From contig NZ_VFWZ01000002.1 in assembly GCF_006443095.1 (NCBI RefSeq), positions 992,001 through 1,056,000 on the forward strand: a stretch of DNA of 64,000 bases, read 5' to 3'. The translations under genes and the position numbers were made by a program. Positions 1 through 8,570 of this stretch are shown here, in pieces. Every line of letters starts with the position of its first letter. Within the stretch, counting starts at the first letter, position 1. Origin of the DNA: Aquimarina algicola (GTDB lineage Bacteria; Bacteroidota; Bacteroidia; Flavobacteriales; Flavobacteriaceae). The notes under the pieces are model-generated. The model was not told the origin of the DNA. It saw only the letters and a program-made list of their open reading frames with translations, and made no database searches.

Positions 1-462
1 AGAATGACTGATTTCTGGTCCGTTTGCTTGTAAATCGTGAGCAATCCATGATGAGATATTACCCAGTGTTGTTGTAGGTGAACTCAATGTTGACGATTTA
101 CTCGTTTCCAAAAACTCTTTATGATATTTTTCAAAAAGCTGTGTCGCACCTCTAGAAGAGCCAATATTAATCCCAAAATTAGAATCGTCACCCCATCCTG
201 ATTTTTTAATTACTTCTCTCGCGGCAAATATTCCGAAAAGAACAGAATCATCCAACGCTTTGTAATGAGTAGTTTCTTTTCTTAAACTTTCAATTACTTG
301 TTTTGAGGCTGTACAAAGTGGTGCAATAGGTGTTGATTCTCCTTCAAAATCTTCAAAAGAGATGCAATGTGATGAATCCTTGTATTTTTCCCAAATACCA
401 TCAGACGAAATTCCTAATGGAGAGATTGAGGAGATCCCTGTTATTGATATCGTGTGTTGCAA
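1..462 (-). CDS. Beta-ketoacyl synthase family protein, N-terminal part (3' end outside window)
   Basis: The minus strand is open from the left edge to position 462 and gives 154 residues beginning LQHTISITGISSISPLG, which is the usual N-terminus of a KAS-fold condensing enzyme; GINIGSSRGATQLF and SSPTTTLGNISSWIAHDL match the thiolase-fold core before the catalytic Cys, which lies beyond the window. An in-frame TAG sits two codons upstream of the TTG and there is no Met in the visible 154 residues, so the TTG at 462 is the likely start. In many Bacteroidota a stand-alone ketoacyl synthase is encoded with bioF, bioD and bioA (established knowledge); here it lies about 8 kb from them on the same strand, so a role in pimeloyl/biotin precursor synthesis is an inference. 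It has its own near-leaderless promoter. Confidence 0.8.
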   Translation of the reverse strand, partial: MQHTISITGISSISPLGISSDGIWEKYKDSSHCISFEDFEGESTPIAPLCTASKQVIESLRKETTHYKALDDSVLFGIFAAREVIKKSGWGDDSNFGINIGSSRGATQLFEKYHKEFLETSKSSTLSSPTTTLGNISSWIAHDLQANGPEISHS

Positions 463-476
463 TGCCTAATTTTTGG

Positions 477-507
477 CAAATGTAGGGGTTTGATCTGTTT
501 TCTTCAA
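477..507 (-). promoter_or_regulatory. Bacteroidota-type promoter of the ketoacyl synthase gene
   Basis: On the minus strand TACATTTG (484..477) matches TAnnTTTG exactly and TTG (507..505) lies 20 nt upstream, the expected -33/-7 arrangement. The implied transcription start is within about 10 nt of the TTG start codon, so the mRNA would be almost leaderless. Confidence 0.55.
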
Positions 508-670
508 TACCTACCCATACTTCATTAACTAAAAATTAGGATAAAGAAAATTAAAGTTTCAAAACTAACGTGTTCACTACATCATTTCTTGTTATTAAAA
601 AATACGATTACATTTATATGAAAAAAAGTTAATCAACCAAAAACTCATAGTTCAACTTCAATTGAAAAAA

Positions 671-1015
671 ATGAAAACTAATAAAATACTTAAAACAATA
701 CTAACATGGTTACCTTCGGTAATACTAACATTATTTTTTATCCCAAATGCTTTGGACAAAATTCTACATTCTAATCAGACCGAAAAAATCATAGCAAATA
801 GCACTGTGATGATCACAACAGGAATATTTCTTTTAGTTGCTACAATTATGTTCTTGTACAACAAAACTATACTTATCGGAACCTTTCTTTTGGCACTTTA
901 CATGACTCTTATTGTATGTATTCATATGTATAAAGGAAAACCTTACGAAGTAACTATTTTGATTGTTATGGCAACAATATTTGCTTCCTATATCCGAAAA
1001 CCAAAACTGTTTTAA
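671..1015 (+). CDS. DoxX-like small membrane protein
   Basis: This 114-residue protein has four hydrophobic stretches (about residues 8-24, 45-63, 66-85 and 93-107), the size and topology of DoxX-like/DUF4870-type four-helix membrane proteins. The segment LTLFFIPNALDKI near the N-terminus resembles the first helix of the DoxX family. ATG at 671 is preferred over an in-frame TTG at 662. It stands alone between a divergent ketoacyl synthase gene and an acetyltransferase gene. No catalytic motif is visible and the function is unknown; the family name is a tentative pattern match. Confidence 0.6.
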   Translation: MKTNKILKTILTWLPSVILTLFFIPNALDKILHSNQTEKIIANSTVMITTGIFLLVATIMFLYNKTILIGTFLLALYMTLIVCIHMYKGKPYEVTILIVMATIFASYIRKPKLF

Positions 1016-1122
1016 TAAGAATGAGAATTCTAATGTATTGCTGACTTACTCTAGCTTATAAAGTTGAATCAAAATCGTTGGAGAAAAGTTTCGTAATATT
1101 ATTTTCAAAGTAATTTTAAGTA

Positions 1123-1626
1123 ATGGATTTTATATTTAACCAAATAGAAATTAAGGACAAAAACATAGTTCTGGAGTTATTTAAGAAAACTGCCGAAAAA
1201 ATTAATAAAATGAATATCGATCACTGGCAGTATTGGAAAAACCCACCTCTTGAAAAAATTAAATGGGTCGAAGAAGGTATCGCAAATAATGAATTCTTTT
1301 TTATTAGTACTCCCAATAAAGAAAATCTAGGTATGGTCAGAATCTTGGAAAAAGACTTATTATATTGGGGTAAACAACACAGTAAAGCAAGATATATTCA
1401 CTCTCTGGTAATCAAAGAAGAGTTTAACGGAAAAGGGATTGGTACTAAGGTTATTAATAAAATAGGGGAACGAGCCAAGAGAGAGGGTTATAATTTTTTG
1501 AGGCTTGATGCCGACTCCAAAAACTCAAAACTTTGTGGTTATTATGAGAAAATAGGATTTAAAAAAGTTGGTATGAAAACATTACCATTGTCAGTCAATA
1601 CTCTTTATGAGAAAGAATTGATATGA
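1123..1626 (+). CDS. GNAT family N-acetyltransferase
   Basis: The 167-residue product has the GNAT fold pattern: an N-terminal helix region with W-rich segment (HWQYWKNPP), a beta-4 strand followed by IKEEFNGKGIGTKVINKI, which is motif A with the acetyl-CoA pyrophosphate loop G-K-G-I-G, and a C-terminal RLDADSKNSKLCGYYEKIGF segment, the usual motif B with conserved N and YY. Substrate cannot be deduced. The gene is flanked by 107 bp upstream and a 220 bp non-coding stretch downstream, so it is probably monocistronic. Confidence 0.85.
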   Translation: MDFIFNQIEIKDKNIVLELFKKTAEKINKMNIDHWQYWKNPPLEKIKWVEEGIANNEFFFISTPNKENLGMVRILEKDLLYWGKQHSKARYIHSLVIKEEFNGKGIGTKVINKIGERAKREGYNFLRLDADSKNSKLCGYYEKIGFKKVGMKTLPLSVNTLYEKELI

Positions 1627-1847
1627 AAATCATCTACAAAAATCAAAAGCTTAGATAGTTTTAGGTTTGAAGTTATTAACTAGCGTGGGTATTCTTTTGA
1701 CAATATATATCGTTATGAAAGAGGAATTCAAAAAAAATAGAATCACCTATTACGAATAAGACGAAAAAAAGGAAATAATGATACTCATGTTGACTCTTTT
1801 TGAATTAAATATTGACTTTATACAACAAGGATGTGTATAATAGAAAT

Positions 1848-2582
1848 ATGCTTAATAGTATAGAGAAGATGAAAAATATGAAAGTGGTAAAGGAAAATTA
1901 TGAAACTTTAATTCAAATAGGTCTTCCTACCTTCATACTTAATCATGAGAAAAAATGGATTTTCTTTCTTCAGGAAGGTTGGGATGTAGAAACCGGTTGG
2001 AATTATTCTAGTGAAATGACAGAAATACAACAAATCCAACTCTACCGATTTATTAAAGCCAATACTATAGAATCGTGCTTATCTAATGAAATTGAATTAA
2101 AATATAATTTAAAAAATAAACAGCAAATCGAGATCAAAGTAGTTAAACACCACTCTAATAATATTTCTTTTGATTTCTTTATCAATCAACAACAGCTTTC
2201 AAAAAAACTTGGGATCAACCGATTTGACATGGCTTATTCTGATTTTGATTTAGACGTTTTTGAAGTTGATACCACCAAATTCCCCAATTATGACAGAAAA
2301 AAAATAAATACAAATGCTGTCTCTGGATTTTTAGGAATCAGTAAGCCTATAAACCAGTTTGGAACAGATAGAATTGTATTATACAGGTGTCATTGCGGTT
2401 CTGATTACTGCGGCGTTATTTCATTTGCATTACACAAGGAAGACAACTCAATAATCTGGAAAGACATATCTTATGAAGATGACACTGAAAACAACGAAGA
2501 AATAATAATAAAAGAACTAAGATTTGACAGTAAAGAATATCAATTAGAATTTGAACAATATTTATCTAAATATTGTAGCTAA
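1848..2582 (+). CDS. Uncharacterised protein with C-x-C-G-x3-C-G motif
   Basis: The protein (244 residues from ATG 1848; in-frame GTG 1833 and TTG 1812 would add 5 or 12) is soluble with no signal peptide. Near the C-terminus it carries YRCHCGSDYCGVISF followed by SIIWKDISYED. The arrangement CxCGxxxCG, then a hydrophobic strand and a V/I-x-W-x-D/S-F/I segment, is known to me from a family of uncharacterised proteins widespread in actinobacteria; three cysteines suggest metal binding, but this is inference. It converges on the LytTR regulator gene with 44 bp between. Function unknown. Confidence 0.7.
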   Translation: MLNSIEKMKNMKVVKENYETLIQIGLPTFILNHEKKWIFFLQEGWDVETGWNYSSEMTEIQQIQLYRFIKANTIESCLSNEIELKYNLKNKQQIEIKVVKHHSNNISFDFFINQQQLSKKLGINRFDMAYSDFDLDVFEVDTTKFPNYDRKKINTNAVSGFLGISKPINQFGTDRIVLYRCHCGSDYCGVISFALHKEDNSIIWKDISYEDDTENNEEIIIKELRFDSKEYQLEFEQYLSKYCS

Positions 2583-2626
2583 AACAAGTTGTATTTGATC
2601 AAATAGGCTAAAAAAGAAAATATAGT

Positions 2627-3337
2627 TTATCGATTCATATCCAAGTAGTCATATACTTTTTCTTTGTAGCTCACTCCTATCGGGATTTCGATAGTATCCA
2701 ATTCAATATCATTATGAGTATATGCCGTTATTTTACTAAGGTTTATGATATACGATCTATGAATTCTTAAAAATAACTCTTGATCCAATTCTTTTTCGAT
2801 GTCACTAATTTTATATTTAGTTAGAATTTGTTTATTGGCTGTATGTATTTTAATATAATCTTTAAGGCTTTCGATATAAACAATATTGTAAATAGGTACT
2901 TTATGATATTTATTTCCTGATTTTACCAGTATAGATTGTTCTTTTTCTTCAGGTATACTTTTATTTTCTATAATCTTAATATTGTCTTCTCTAGAGAATC
3001 GTTCGACTGCTCTAAAAAATCGCTCAAAGGTAATCGGTTTCAACAAATAATCTAATATATCTAAGTCATATCCTTCGATCGCATAATCTCTATATGCAGT
3101 AGTAATTATAGTTTTTGGGGGATGTTTTAGCGTTTTAAGAAATGCTAATCCTGTTATATTTGGCATTTTTATATCCAAAAACATAAGATCTATCGTTTGT
3201 TTTTGTAATACTTCTAGTGCCTGAATTGCATTGTTGCAAGTAGCGACAATTTCAAAAGACTCTATTTTAGAAATATGATTTTCTAATAATCGAATAGCCA
3301 ATGGCTCATCATCTACAAGTAAGCATCTAGTCTTCAT
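2627..3337 (-). CDS. LytTR family response regulator
   Basis: The 236-residue protein has an N-terminal receiver domain (residues 1-120) with acidic pocket D9-D10-E11, phosphoacceptor D55 in LMFLDIKMPN, T at TTAYRDYAIEG and K in the YLLKPI motif. A linker with acidic/lysine-rich sequence leads to a C-terminal LytTR DNA-binding domain (about 140-236) containing the typical VYIESLKDYIKIHT and FLRIHRSYIINL segments. It is translated from an ATG that overlaps the end of the upstream histidine kinase gene by 11 nt, so the two form a coupled two-component pair. Target promoters are not visible. Confidence 0.95.
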   Translation of the reverse strand: MKTRCLLVDDEPLAIRLLENHISKIESFEIVATCNNAIQALEVLQKQTIDLMFLDIKMPNITGLAFLKTLKHPPKTIITTAYRDYAIEGYDLDILDYLLKPITFERFFRAVERFSREDNIKIIENKSIPEEKEQSILVKSGNKYHKVPIYNIVYIESLKDYIKIHTANKQILTKYKISDIEKELDQELFLRIHRSYIINLSKITAYTHNDIELDTIEIPIGVSYKEKVYDYLDMNR

Positions 3338-4433
3338 TTGTAATATCTATTTTTAATCGAACCAAAAACATATCTTCTTTACTATTCTCTATCTCTAATG
3401 CATATCGGTTTGGGTATAATAATTCTAATTGCTTCCTAATATTTACCAGACCAATTTTTTTTCTAGGTGTGCTTATACCTATTGATTGGATTGTATTACA
3501 AATTTCAAATACAAAACACCCATTTTGGTTGCTTGTTGTAATGTCAATCTTTGGAGAACCACTATCTTCTCCTGCGCCGTGTTTGAAAGCATTTTCTACA
3601 AATGATAATAAAATTAGTGGAGCTATTTTAATTTCTTTATGTATTTCTTTTTTAAAAGTCACTTGTAAACGATCATCATATCTTAGTTTTTCTAATCCTA
3701 TATAATTTTCCAACATTCTCAATTCTCCTTGTAGTGGTACATATTTCTCTGAACATCGATATAAAATATAATCTAAAATTTCTGATAATCGTTCAATAGA
3801 ATATGCTGTATGAGGTGAATTTTCGATAGCCAACACATAAATATTATTAAGAGTATTGAATAAAAAATGAGGGTTCAATTGCGCTTTAAGAATATGAAGC
3901 TCTGTCTCTACTTTTTCTTTCTTTAATGTTAATTCTTTTTGTTTTGTATTTGCAAAATGGGTAAAATACTTTAGGAAAAGAAATACAAAAACCGCCAAAT
4001 ATACTGAAGGAAAATAGTTAAGTAATAACTTTTTCCAATCTAATAATATTTCTTTCAAAGGCTCTTGTACAAAAGGATATGTCCTTAGCAATGGTTCGGA
4101 TATGTAAATAATCAAAATTCTTCCCAGAGCACTGGTAAAATATATGATCATAAAACCAATCGAAATATAAAACCATTTCTGTTTTCTTAATATATATCTC
4201 GGAATCAAATAATATGCAAAAAGATATGCTCCAATAAGCTGAGGAACAAGCAAACATAATTGTCTGACAAGAGAAGAGAACAAAGAATATTGATCCAACA
4301 TTCTATCTCTAGCCATAAAACCAAGCACCATAATCGACCAAAAAATCAAATGTTTTGTCCACTTTGTGCTCTGAATATATTCTGTTATTTTCTCTATTTG
4401 ATTCAACACTGAAGCATTTCTAAAATTGGGCAT
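3327..4433 (-). CDS. LytS/YehU-type sensor histidine kinase
   Basis: The 368-residue protein (ATG at 4433; an in-frame TTG at 4445 is less likely) has four predicted membrane helices in residues 25-160, a coiled stretch, then the His_kinase domain signature LKAQLNPHFLFNTLNNIY with phosphoacceptor His near residue 189, and a HATPase region with PLILLSFVENAFKHG and KKIGLVNIRKQLELLYP. No extracellular sensor domain is present; signals are probably perceived within the membrane. It overlaps the LytTR regulator gene downstream. The divergent neighbour is a secreted serine hydrolase 270 bp away, a possible target (inference). Confidence 0.95.
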   Translation of the reverse strand: MPNFRNASVLNQIEKITEYIQSTKWTKHLIFWSIMVLGFMARDRMLDQYSLFSSLVRQLCLLVPQLIGAYLFAYYLIPRYILRKQKWFYISIGFMIIYFTSALGRILIIYISEPLLRTYPFVQEPLKEILLDWKKLLLNYFPSVYLAVFVFLFLKYFTHFANTKQKELTLKKEKVETELHILKAQLNPHFLFNTLNNIYVLAIENSPHTAYSIERLSEILDYILYRCSEKYVPLQGELRMLENYIGLEKLRYDDRLQVTFKKEIHKEIKIAPLILLSFVENAFKHGAGEDSGSPKIDITTSNQNGCFVFEICNTIQSIGISTPRKKIGLVNIRKQLELLYPNRYALEIENSKEDMFLVRLKIDITNED

Positions 4434-4705
4434 CAAAAAAGTCAAAATAATAAATTATTCATCAATCACTTTTTAGAAATCGACAAATTCTTATCAATAG
4501 CATATCAGTATCAGGATTCTAATGCCGAATTACATATATCTATCATTTTTAGCTTTATGACAATCAAAACATCAAAGTCATCGATATCCAAAAATACTAT
4601 GATTTGATTTTATAATATTTCAAATTGAATATAGTCATAGTCATTCAACTATTACTATAGATTATATAAGTACAACCTTTAACATATTAAAACAACCGAT
4701 TTCTT

Positions 4706-5854
4706 ATGAAAAAAGCATCTTTTAAAATCATCATGGCCATATTTCTTTTTTGTGCTTCTATTTTAACACTTACAAATTTTAGTCATATGTATCCTCAAAA
4801 AGACAATCCCGAGGATAGCATATCAAAAAAAATTGATCAGCACATTAAAAACTATGCCAAAAGCGATCAGTATCAAGGTACTGTAATTGTTGCCAAAGAG
4901 GGGAAAATAATACACAAAGACGCTTATGGATATGCCAACAGAGAAGAAAAGACTAAAAACACCATCCACACTCAATTCTTGATAGGCTCATTAACCAAGT
5001 CTTTTGTTGCTGTGACCGTTATGCAATTGGTAGAAAAAGGAATCCTGGATTTACACACTCCATTAAAGTTGTACATTCCTAATCTAAAGAATGAATTATC
5101 AGAGCATTTAACATTACATATCTTATTGAAACATCAATCCGGATTATCTCCACATTTAGAAAGAATCACAAACTTTGAGAACAAAGATGTTACTTCTCAA
5201 GAAATTATTCAGATCATCAATACCTCATCATTATCGTTTTCGCCCTCTACTCAATATCAATACTCAAACCTCAACTATACGCTATCGGCTATTGCTATTG
5301 AAAACGTGACTGGAAAAAGCTTTGCAGATGTATTACAAGAAAACACCTTTGATCCCCTACAAATGAATCATTCTGGTGTTGAGAGAATAGCCAACAAACC
5401 CAAAGAAAGGGCAAAAGGGTATTATAAGAACGCATTTGGAATTAAAAATGATGAAAACATCGTTTCATATGCTTTAGGTAGTGGAGACATTTACTCAACA
5501 GTAGAAGATTTACTAAAATGGGATCAGGCTCTCTATCAAAATACACTCTTGTCTGACAAAAGTAAATCACTACTATTCAAAGGAGAAAACGCAACATTTG
5601 GGAACTATGGTTATGGGTTTCGAATTCAAGAATATCAAATAGGGCGTGGCAAAAACAAAAATGGAATATTGACTCGTCACGGCGGAACTATGGATGGGTT
5701 TATGTCTAATTTACATCGATATACTGATGATCGATTAACAGTAATCATTCTAGGAAATATCCGTCCGTTTCCTATTAGGCAAATGACTTTTGAACTAAAA
5801 GAAATAGCACTGGGTTTCAAGATTAATGAACGTAACCGAAAGACATTAGAGTAG
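4706..5854 (+). CDS. Class C beta-lactamase-like serine hydrolase
   Basis: The 382-residue protein starts with a hydrophobic signal or anchor (residues 7-24). It contains the three motifs of the beta-lactamase/PBP-like fold: S-x-x-K as GSLTKSF (S95, K98), Y-x-N as YQYSN (Y186-S-N188) and H-x-G as RHGGT (H325). Length and motif order suit class C beta-lactamase/esterase EstB/D-aminopeptidase relatives; these Bacteroidota members are rarely true beta-lactamases, so the substrate is unknown (peptidoglycan peptide, ester or amide). It is likely periplasmic and probably monocistronic, divergent from the LytS/LytTR genes. Confidence 0.9.
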   Translation: MKKASFKIIMAIFLFCASILTLTNFSHMYPQKDNPEDSISKKIDQHIKNYAKSDQYQGTVIVAKEGKIIHKDAYGYANREEKTKNTIHTQFLIGSLTKSFVAVTVMQLVEKGILDLHTPLKLYIPNLKNELSEHLTLHILLKHQSGLSPHLERITNFENKDVTSQEIIQIINTSSLSFSPSTQYQYSNLNYTLSAIAIENVTGKSFADVLQENTFDPLQMNHSGVERIANKPKERAKGYYKNAFGIKNDENIVSYALGSGDIYSTVEDLLKWDQALYQNTLLSDKSKSLLFKGENATFGNYGYGFRIQEYQIGRGKNKNGILTRHGGTMDGFMSNLHRYTDDRLTVIILGNIRPFPIRQMTFELKEIALGFKINERNRKTLE

Positions 5855-6051
5855 CGAATAATAATGTTAATCTAATATTGTAACACTACAAACTTTCACT
5901 ATATAAAGACGAATTTTGATGTATATCACCTCAACTGTGTTGATACTATAAAAAAAGTTTTATGATCCAAAAACCCAGTAACTCGACGATTTTCTAACAT
6001 CTCGACTTCCTTTTTTTGAATTTTTGAACAAAATTTTAAAATCTATTTATA

Positions 6052-7011
6052 ATGATACGAATTTGTACAACACTAATAGTCTTATTAACATCTGTGCTAT
6101 TCAATGTAACCTTTGGTCAAAATAAAAAAATTTCGATTCAAGAAGGGTCTGGGGTGTTTTCTATTGTAGGAGGCCTTAAGCACGAGCAAAAGACAATTAA
6201 GATCTTTTATCACAAACCAAAAGCTTTTGACTCAAACACAAAAGTAGTGATCGTAATCCCGGGATCAGGAAGAAATGGAGATAGCCATAGAGATAGTTGG
6301 GTTGAAGAATCAGAAAAGTATAATCTATTAATTTTATCCCCTAGTTATTCAGAAAAAGAATACCCTTATAAAGATTATCATCTAGGCGGAATATTAACTG
6401 ATTTAAACATTAGAGAGCATGCAAAATTCAAGAAAAACTCCAATCAGGTATTTCTAAACGAAGAAAAGGTCTCGTTTACAATAAATAATAATACCAAACA
6501 GTGGATTTTTAATGATTTTGACAGGTTATTTGATCTTGTAGTCGATCACTTAAAAATCCCTCAAAAGCAATATGATATTTTTGGTCACTCTGCCGGCGGA
6601 CAAGTTTTACATCGTTTTGCTATTTTTCACCCAAAATCAAAAGCAAATCGTATTATAGCAGCAAATTCAGGCTCATATACATTGACCAATTTTGATACCC
6701 ATTTTCCCTTTGGTACAAAAAACACCCACCTTTCTGATCGGGATTTAAAAAAATCATTTGCCAAAAAACTAATTGTTTTTGTAGGAGAATTAGATAACGA
6801 AAATAGTAACGGAGGAATTTTACTACGTTCAAAAACCGTTGATAGACAGGGATTACATCGATTAGCACGGGCAAAATACTTTTTTGCTACTGCTAAAAGT
6901 AAAGCTCAACAAATAGGATGTGAATTTAACTGGGAGCTCAAAGTGATAAAAGGAGTTGGGCATAATCAGAGAAAAATGGGCGATGCCGCAGGATTACTTC
7001 TTTTTGATTAA
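6052..7011 (+). CDS. Secreted alpha/beta hydrolase
   Basis: The 319-residue product has an N-terminal signal peptide (residues 1-22, ending NVTFGQ). VVIVIPGSGRNGDS gives the oxyanion-side strand and loop, and IFGHSAGGQVLHRF is the nucleophile elbow with S180. VFVGELDNENSNGG probably supplies the acid and IKGVGHNQRKM the catalytic H304. This is the pattern of a secreted poly(hydroxyalkanoate)-depolymerase/feruloyl-esterase-like or lipase-like alpha/beta hydrolase; the substrate is undetermined. It is separated from the next gene by 85 bp containing a strong inverted repeat. Confidence 0.85.
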   Translation: MIRICTTLIVLLTSVLFNVTFGQNKKISIQEGSGVFSIVGGLKHEQKTIKIFYHKPKAFDSNTKVVIVIPGSGRNGDSHRDSWVEESEKYNLLILSPSYSEKEYPYKDYHLGGILTDLNIREHAKFKKNSNQVFLNEEKVSFTINNNTKQWIFNDFDRLFDLVVDHLKIPQKQYDIFGHSAGGQVLHRFAIFHPKSKANRIIAANSGSYTLTNFDTHFPFGTKNTHLSDRDLKKSFAKKLIVFVGELDNENSNGGILLRSKTVDRQGLHRLARAKYFFATAKSKAQQIGCEFNWELKVIKGVGHNQRKMGDAAGLLLFD

Positions 7012-7032
7012 ATTTGAATAGGGTTAAAAGAA

Positions 7033-7072
7033 AAGTCTATAGGTTGTAACATATTGATTACAACCTAGACTT
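7033..7072 (+). repeat. Inverted repeat between hydrolase and Coa1-like genes
   Basis: AAGTCTATAGGTTGTAA (7033-7049) and TTACAACCTAGACTT (7058-7072) can form a 15-bp stem with a 2-nt bulge and an 8-nt loop. No T-run follows on the plus strand, whereas the minus strand would have TTTTCTTTT after it. It may be a weak terminator for the upstream hydrolase, an operator or an mRNA stability element; the sequence alone does not decide. Confidence 0.5.
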
Positions 7073-7096
7073 ATATTACAAACTTTATATCGTATC

Positions 7097-7546
7097 ATGA
7101 GTACTACAGAGCACAAAAGTTGGTTTGCTAGAAACTGGGGATGGGCAGTACCTCTGGGAGGGTGTCTTACTATTATCGTATTGTTTGTCATTTTTTTAGG
7201 TTCTGTAATTTTTGGAGTTAGTGAGATCATGACAGAATCTGTACCCTACAAAGATGCTATAGAGAAAGCCAATGAAGATGACTATGTTTTAAAAATATTA
7301 GGTGCTCCCATAGAAACTAATGGAATCATGGGCGGTAGTATTTCTTATGAAAATAACAATGGGTCGGCAGATATTTCTATTCCAATAAAAGGCTCAAAAG
7401 CCGAAGCGCAATTGTATGTAACAGGCACAAAACAAAATGGTGTTTGGGAGTATACAGAAATGTATATCATTATTGATGAAACAGACGAACAAATTGATTT
7501 ATTAGGTTATGAACAAAATGAAAGTAACAACCAGGATCAATGGTAA
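7097..7546 (+). CDS. Cytochrome oxidase assembly factor Coa1-like protein
   Basis: The 149-residue protein begins with a short cytoplasmic N-terminus and the signature WFARNWGWAVPLGGCLTIIVLFVIFLG, a single transmembrane helix with the conserved aromatic-Pro-x-Gly-Cys pattern of Coa1/DUF-type proteins, then an extracytoplasmic domain with ILGAPIETNGIMGGSISYEN and a beta-rich segment with conserved G-S-x-A-x-L-Y-V (KGSKAEAQLYVTG). The Coa1 assignment is by family resemblance; a role in cytochrome oxidase assembly in bacteria is unproven. Its 3' end overlaps the next gene by 38 nt, which implies translational coupling. Confidence 0.75.
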   Translation: MSTTEHKSWFARNWGWAVPLGGCLTIIVLFVIFLGSVIFGVSEIMTESVPYKDAIEKANEDDYVLKILGAPIETNGIMGGSISYENNNGSADISIPIKGSKAEAQLYVTGTKQNGVWEYTEMYIIIDETDEQIDLLGYEQNESNNQDQW

Positions 7547-8570
7547 TCTAATTACCGTTGCGATACCCATACTACTTATCGCGTCTCTATTTATATTGGC
7601 AAAATCTGAAGCATTCGCTTCAAACATAAGTTCGTTATCTATAGGTATTACTTTGGACTTATTATTTACAATTCCTGCAATCTATTTTTTATTGATCAGG
7701 AAGAAAGCTATTCCAAAAATCACTGTTGTTCCTTTTTTTGTTATGGGAATGCTCATTGCTTTCCAAATCATTCCAAAAGAACATCAATTTATTCTAAAAT
7801 GGGTTAAAACATGGATATTTCCTATTGTTGAACTGAGTGTTATTCTATTTTTAGTATATAAAATACAACAAATCAGAATTCAATATAAAGCTCATACGCT
7901 TCAAAAACCTGATTTTTTTACAGCATTGCAAGAAGCATCAAGAGCTGTAATTCCTGGCAAAGTATCAACCTTACTTACTATGGAAATTGCGGTAATCTAC
8001 TATGGTTTTATTTACTGGAAAAGAAAAAAACTGTCAAAAAATGAATTTACTTATCATAAAAACAGTGGAACAATAGCACTACTAATCGCTCTTATAGGGA
8101 TTATAGGAATAGAAACATATGTTTTACATATTCTTCTTTTAAAATGGAATCACATTGCTGCATGGATTGTATCCGGAGCTAGTATTTACTCCGGAGTTCA
8201 GATTTTTGGTTTCTTAAAATCAATTACCAAACGCCCAATATCTATAGAGAACAACACTTTATTGATACGATATGGTATTTTGAGTGAGGTTAGTATTCCT
8301 ATAAAAGACATTGTATCTATAGACATTACAAGTAAAGATATAGAGCTTGATTCGACAACAAGAAAACTATCGCCCTTTGGAAATTTAGAAAATCATAATA
8401 TTGTAATCACCTTACAAAAAGAATATATTCTTAATGGGTTATATGGTAGCAAAAAATCTTTTCAAACTCTTGTTCTGTTTGTTGATCAAAAAGAAGACTT
8501 TAAAACCATGATAGAAAACAATCCTAATTTTCTAAATCAGCATGTTGAAAAATCAAATCGTATCCAATAA
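7509..8570 (+). CDS. Multi-pass membrane protein of unknown function
   Basis: The 353-residue protein has about seven hydrophobic helices (near residues 13-32, 40-60, 66-86, 98-116, 150-170, 185-212 and 215-235) and a C-terminal soluble segment of about 100 residues whose alternating strands (NTLLIRYGILSEVSIPIKDIVSID) resemble a bacterial PH-like (bPH) domain. I do not recognise the family. Start codon ATG 7509 (or 7518) lies inside the Coa1-like gene, so the two are probably co-translated and may act together. The 3' end overlaps that of convergent bioA by 18 nt. Confidence 0.75.
   Translation: MNKMKVTTRINGNLITVAIPILLIASLFILAKSEAFASNISSLSIGITLDLLFTIPAIYFLLIRKKAIPKITVVPFFVMGMLIAFQIIPKEHQFILKWVKTWIFPIVELSVILFLVYKIQQIRIQYKAHTLQKPDFFTALQEASRAVIPGKVSTLLTMEIAVIYYGFIYWKRKKLSKNEFTYHKNSGTIALLIALIGIIGIETYVLHILLLKWNHIAAWIVSGASIYSGVQIFGFLKSITKRPISIENNTLLIRYGILSEVSIPIKDIVSIDITSKDIELDSTTRKLSPFGNLENHNIVITLQKEYILNGLYGSKKSFQTLVLFVDQKEDFKTMIENNPNFLNQHVEKSNRIQ

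Noticed and set aside
1714..1758. Very short ATG frame (14 codons) between the acetyltransferase and the CxCG-motif gene
   Set aside because: Too short, no conserved feature and no promoter; nothing else supports a gene remnant.
2593..2604. Perfect 12-nt palindrome ATTTGATCAAAT between two convergent genes
   Set aside because: It is not near any start codon and lacks a terminator-like T-run, so it is probably chance in AT-rich DNA.
7024..7230. 68-codon minus-strand frame over the start of the Coa1-like gene
   Set aside because: It overlaps the well-supported Coa1-like gene and its proposed protein resembles no known family.
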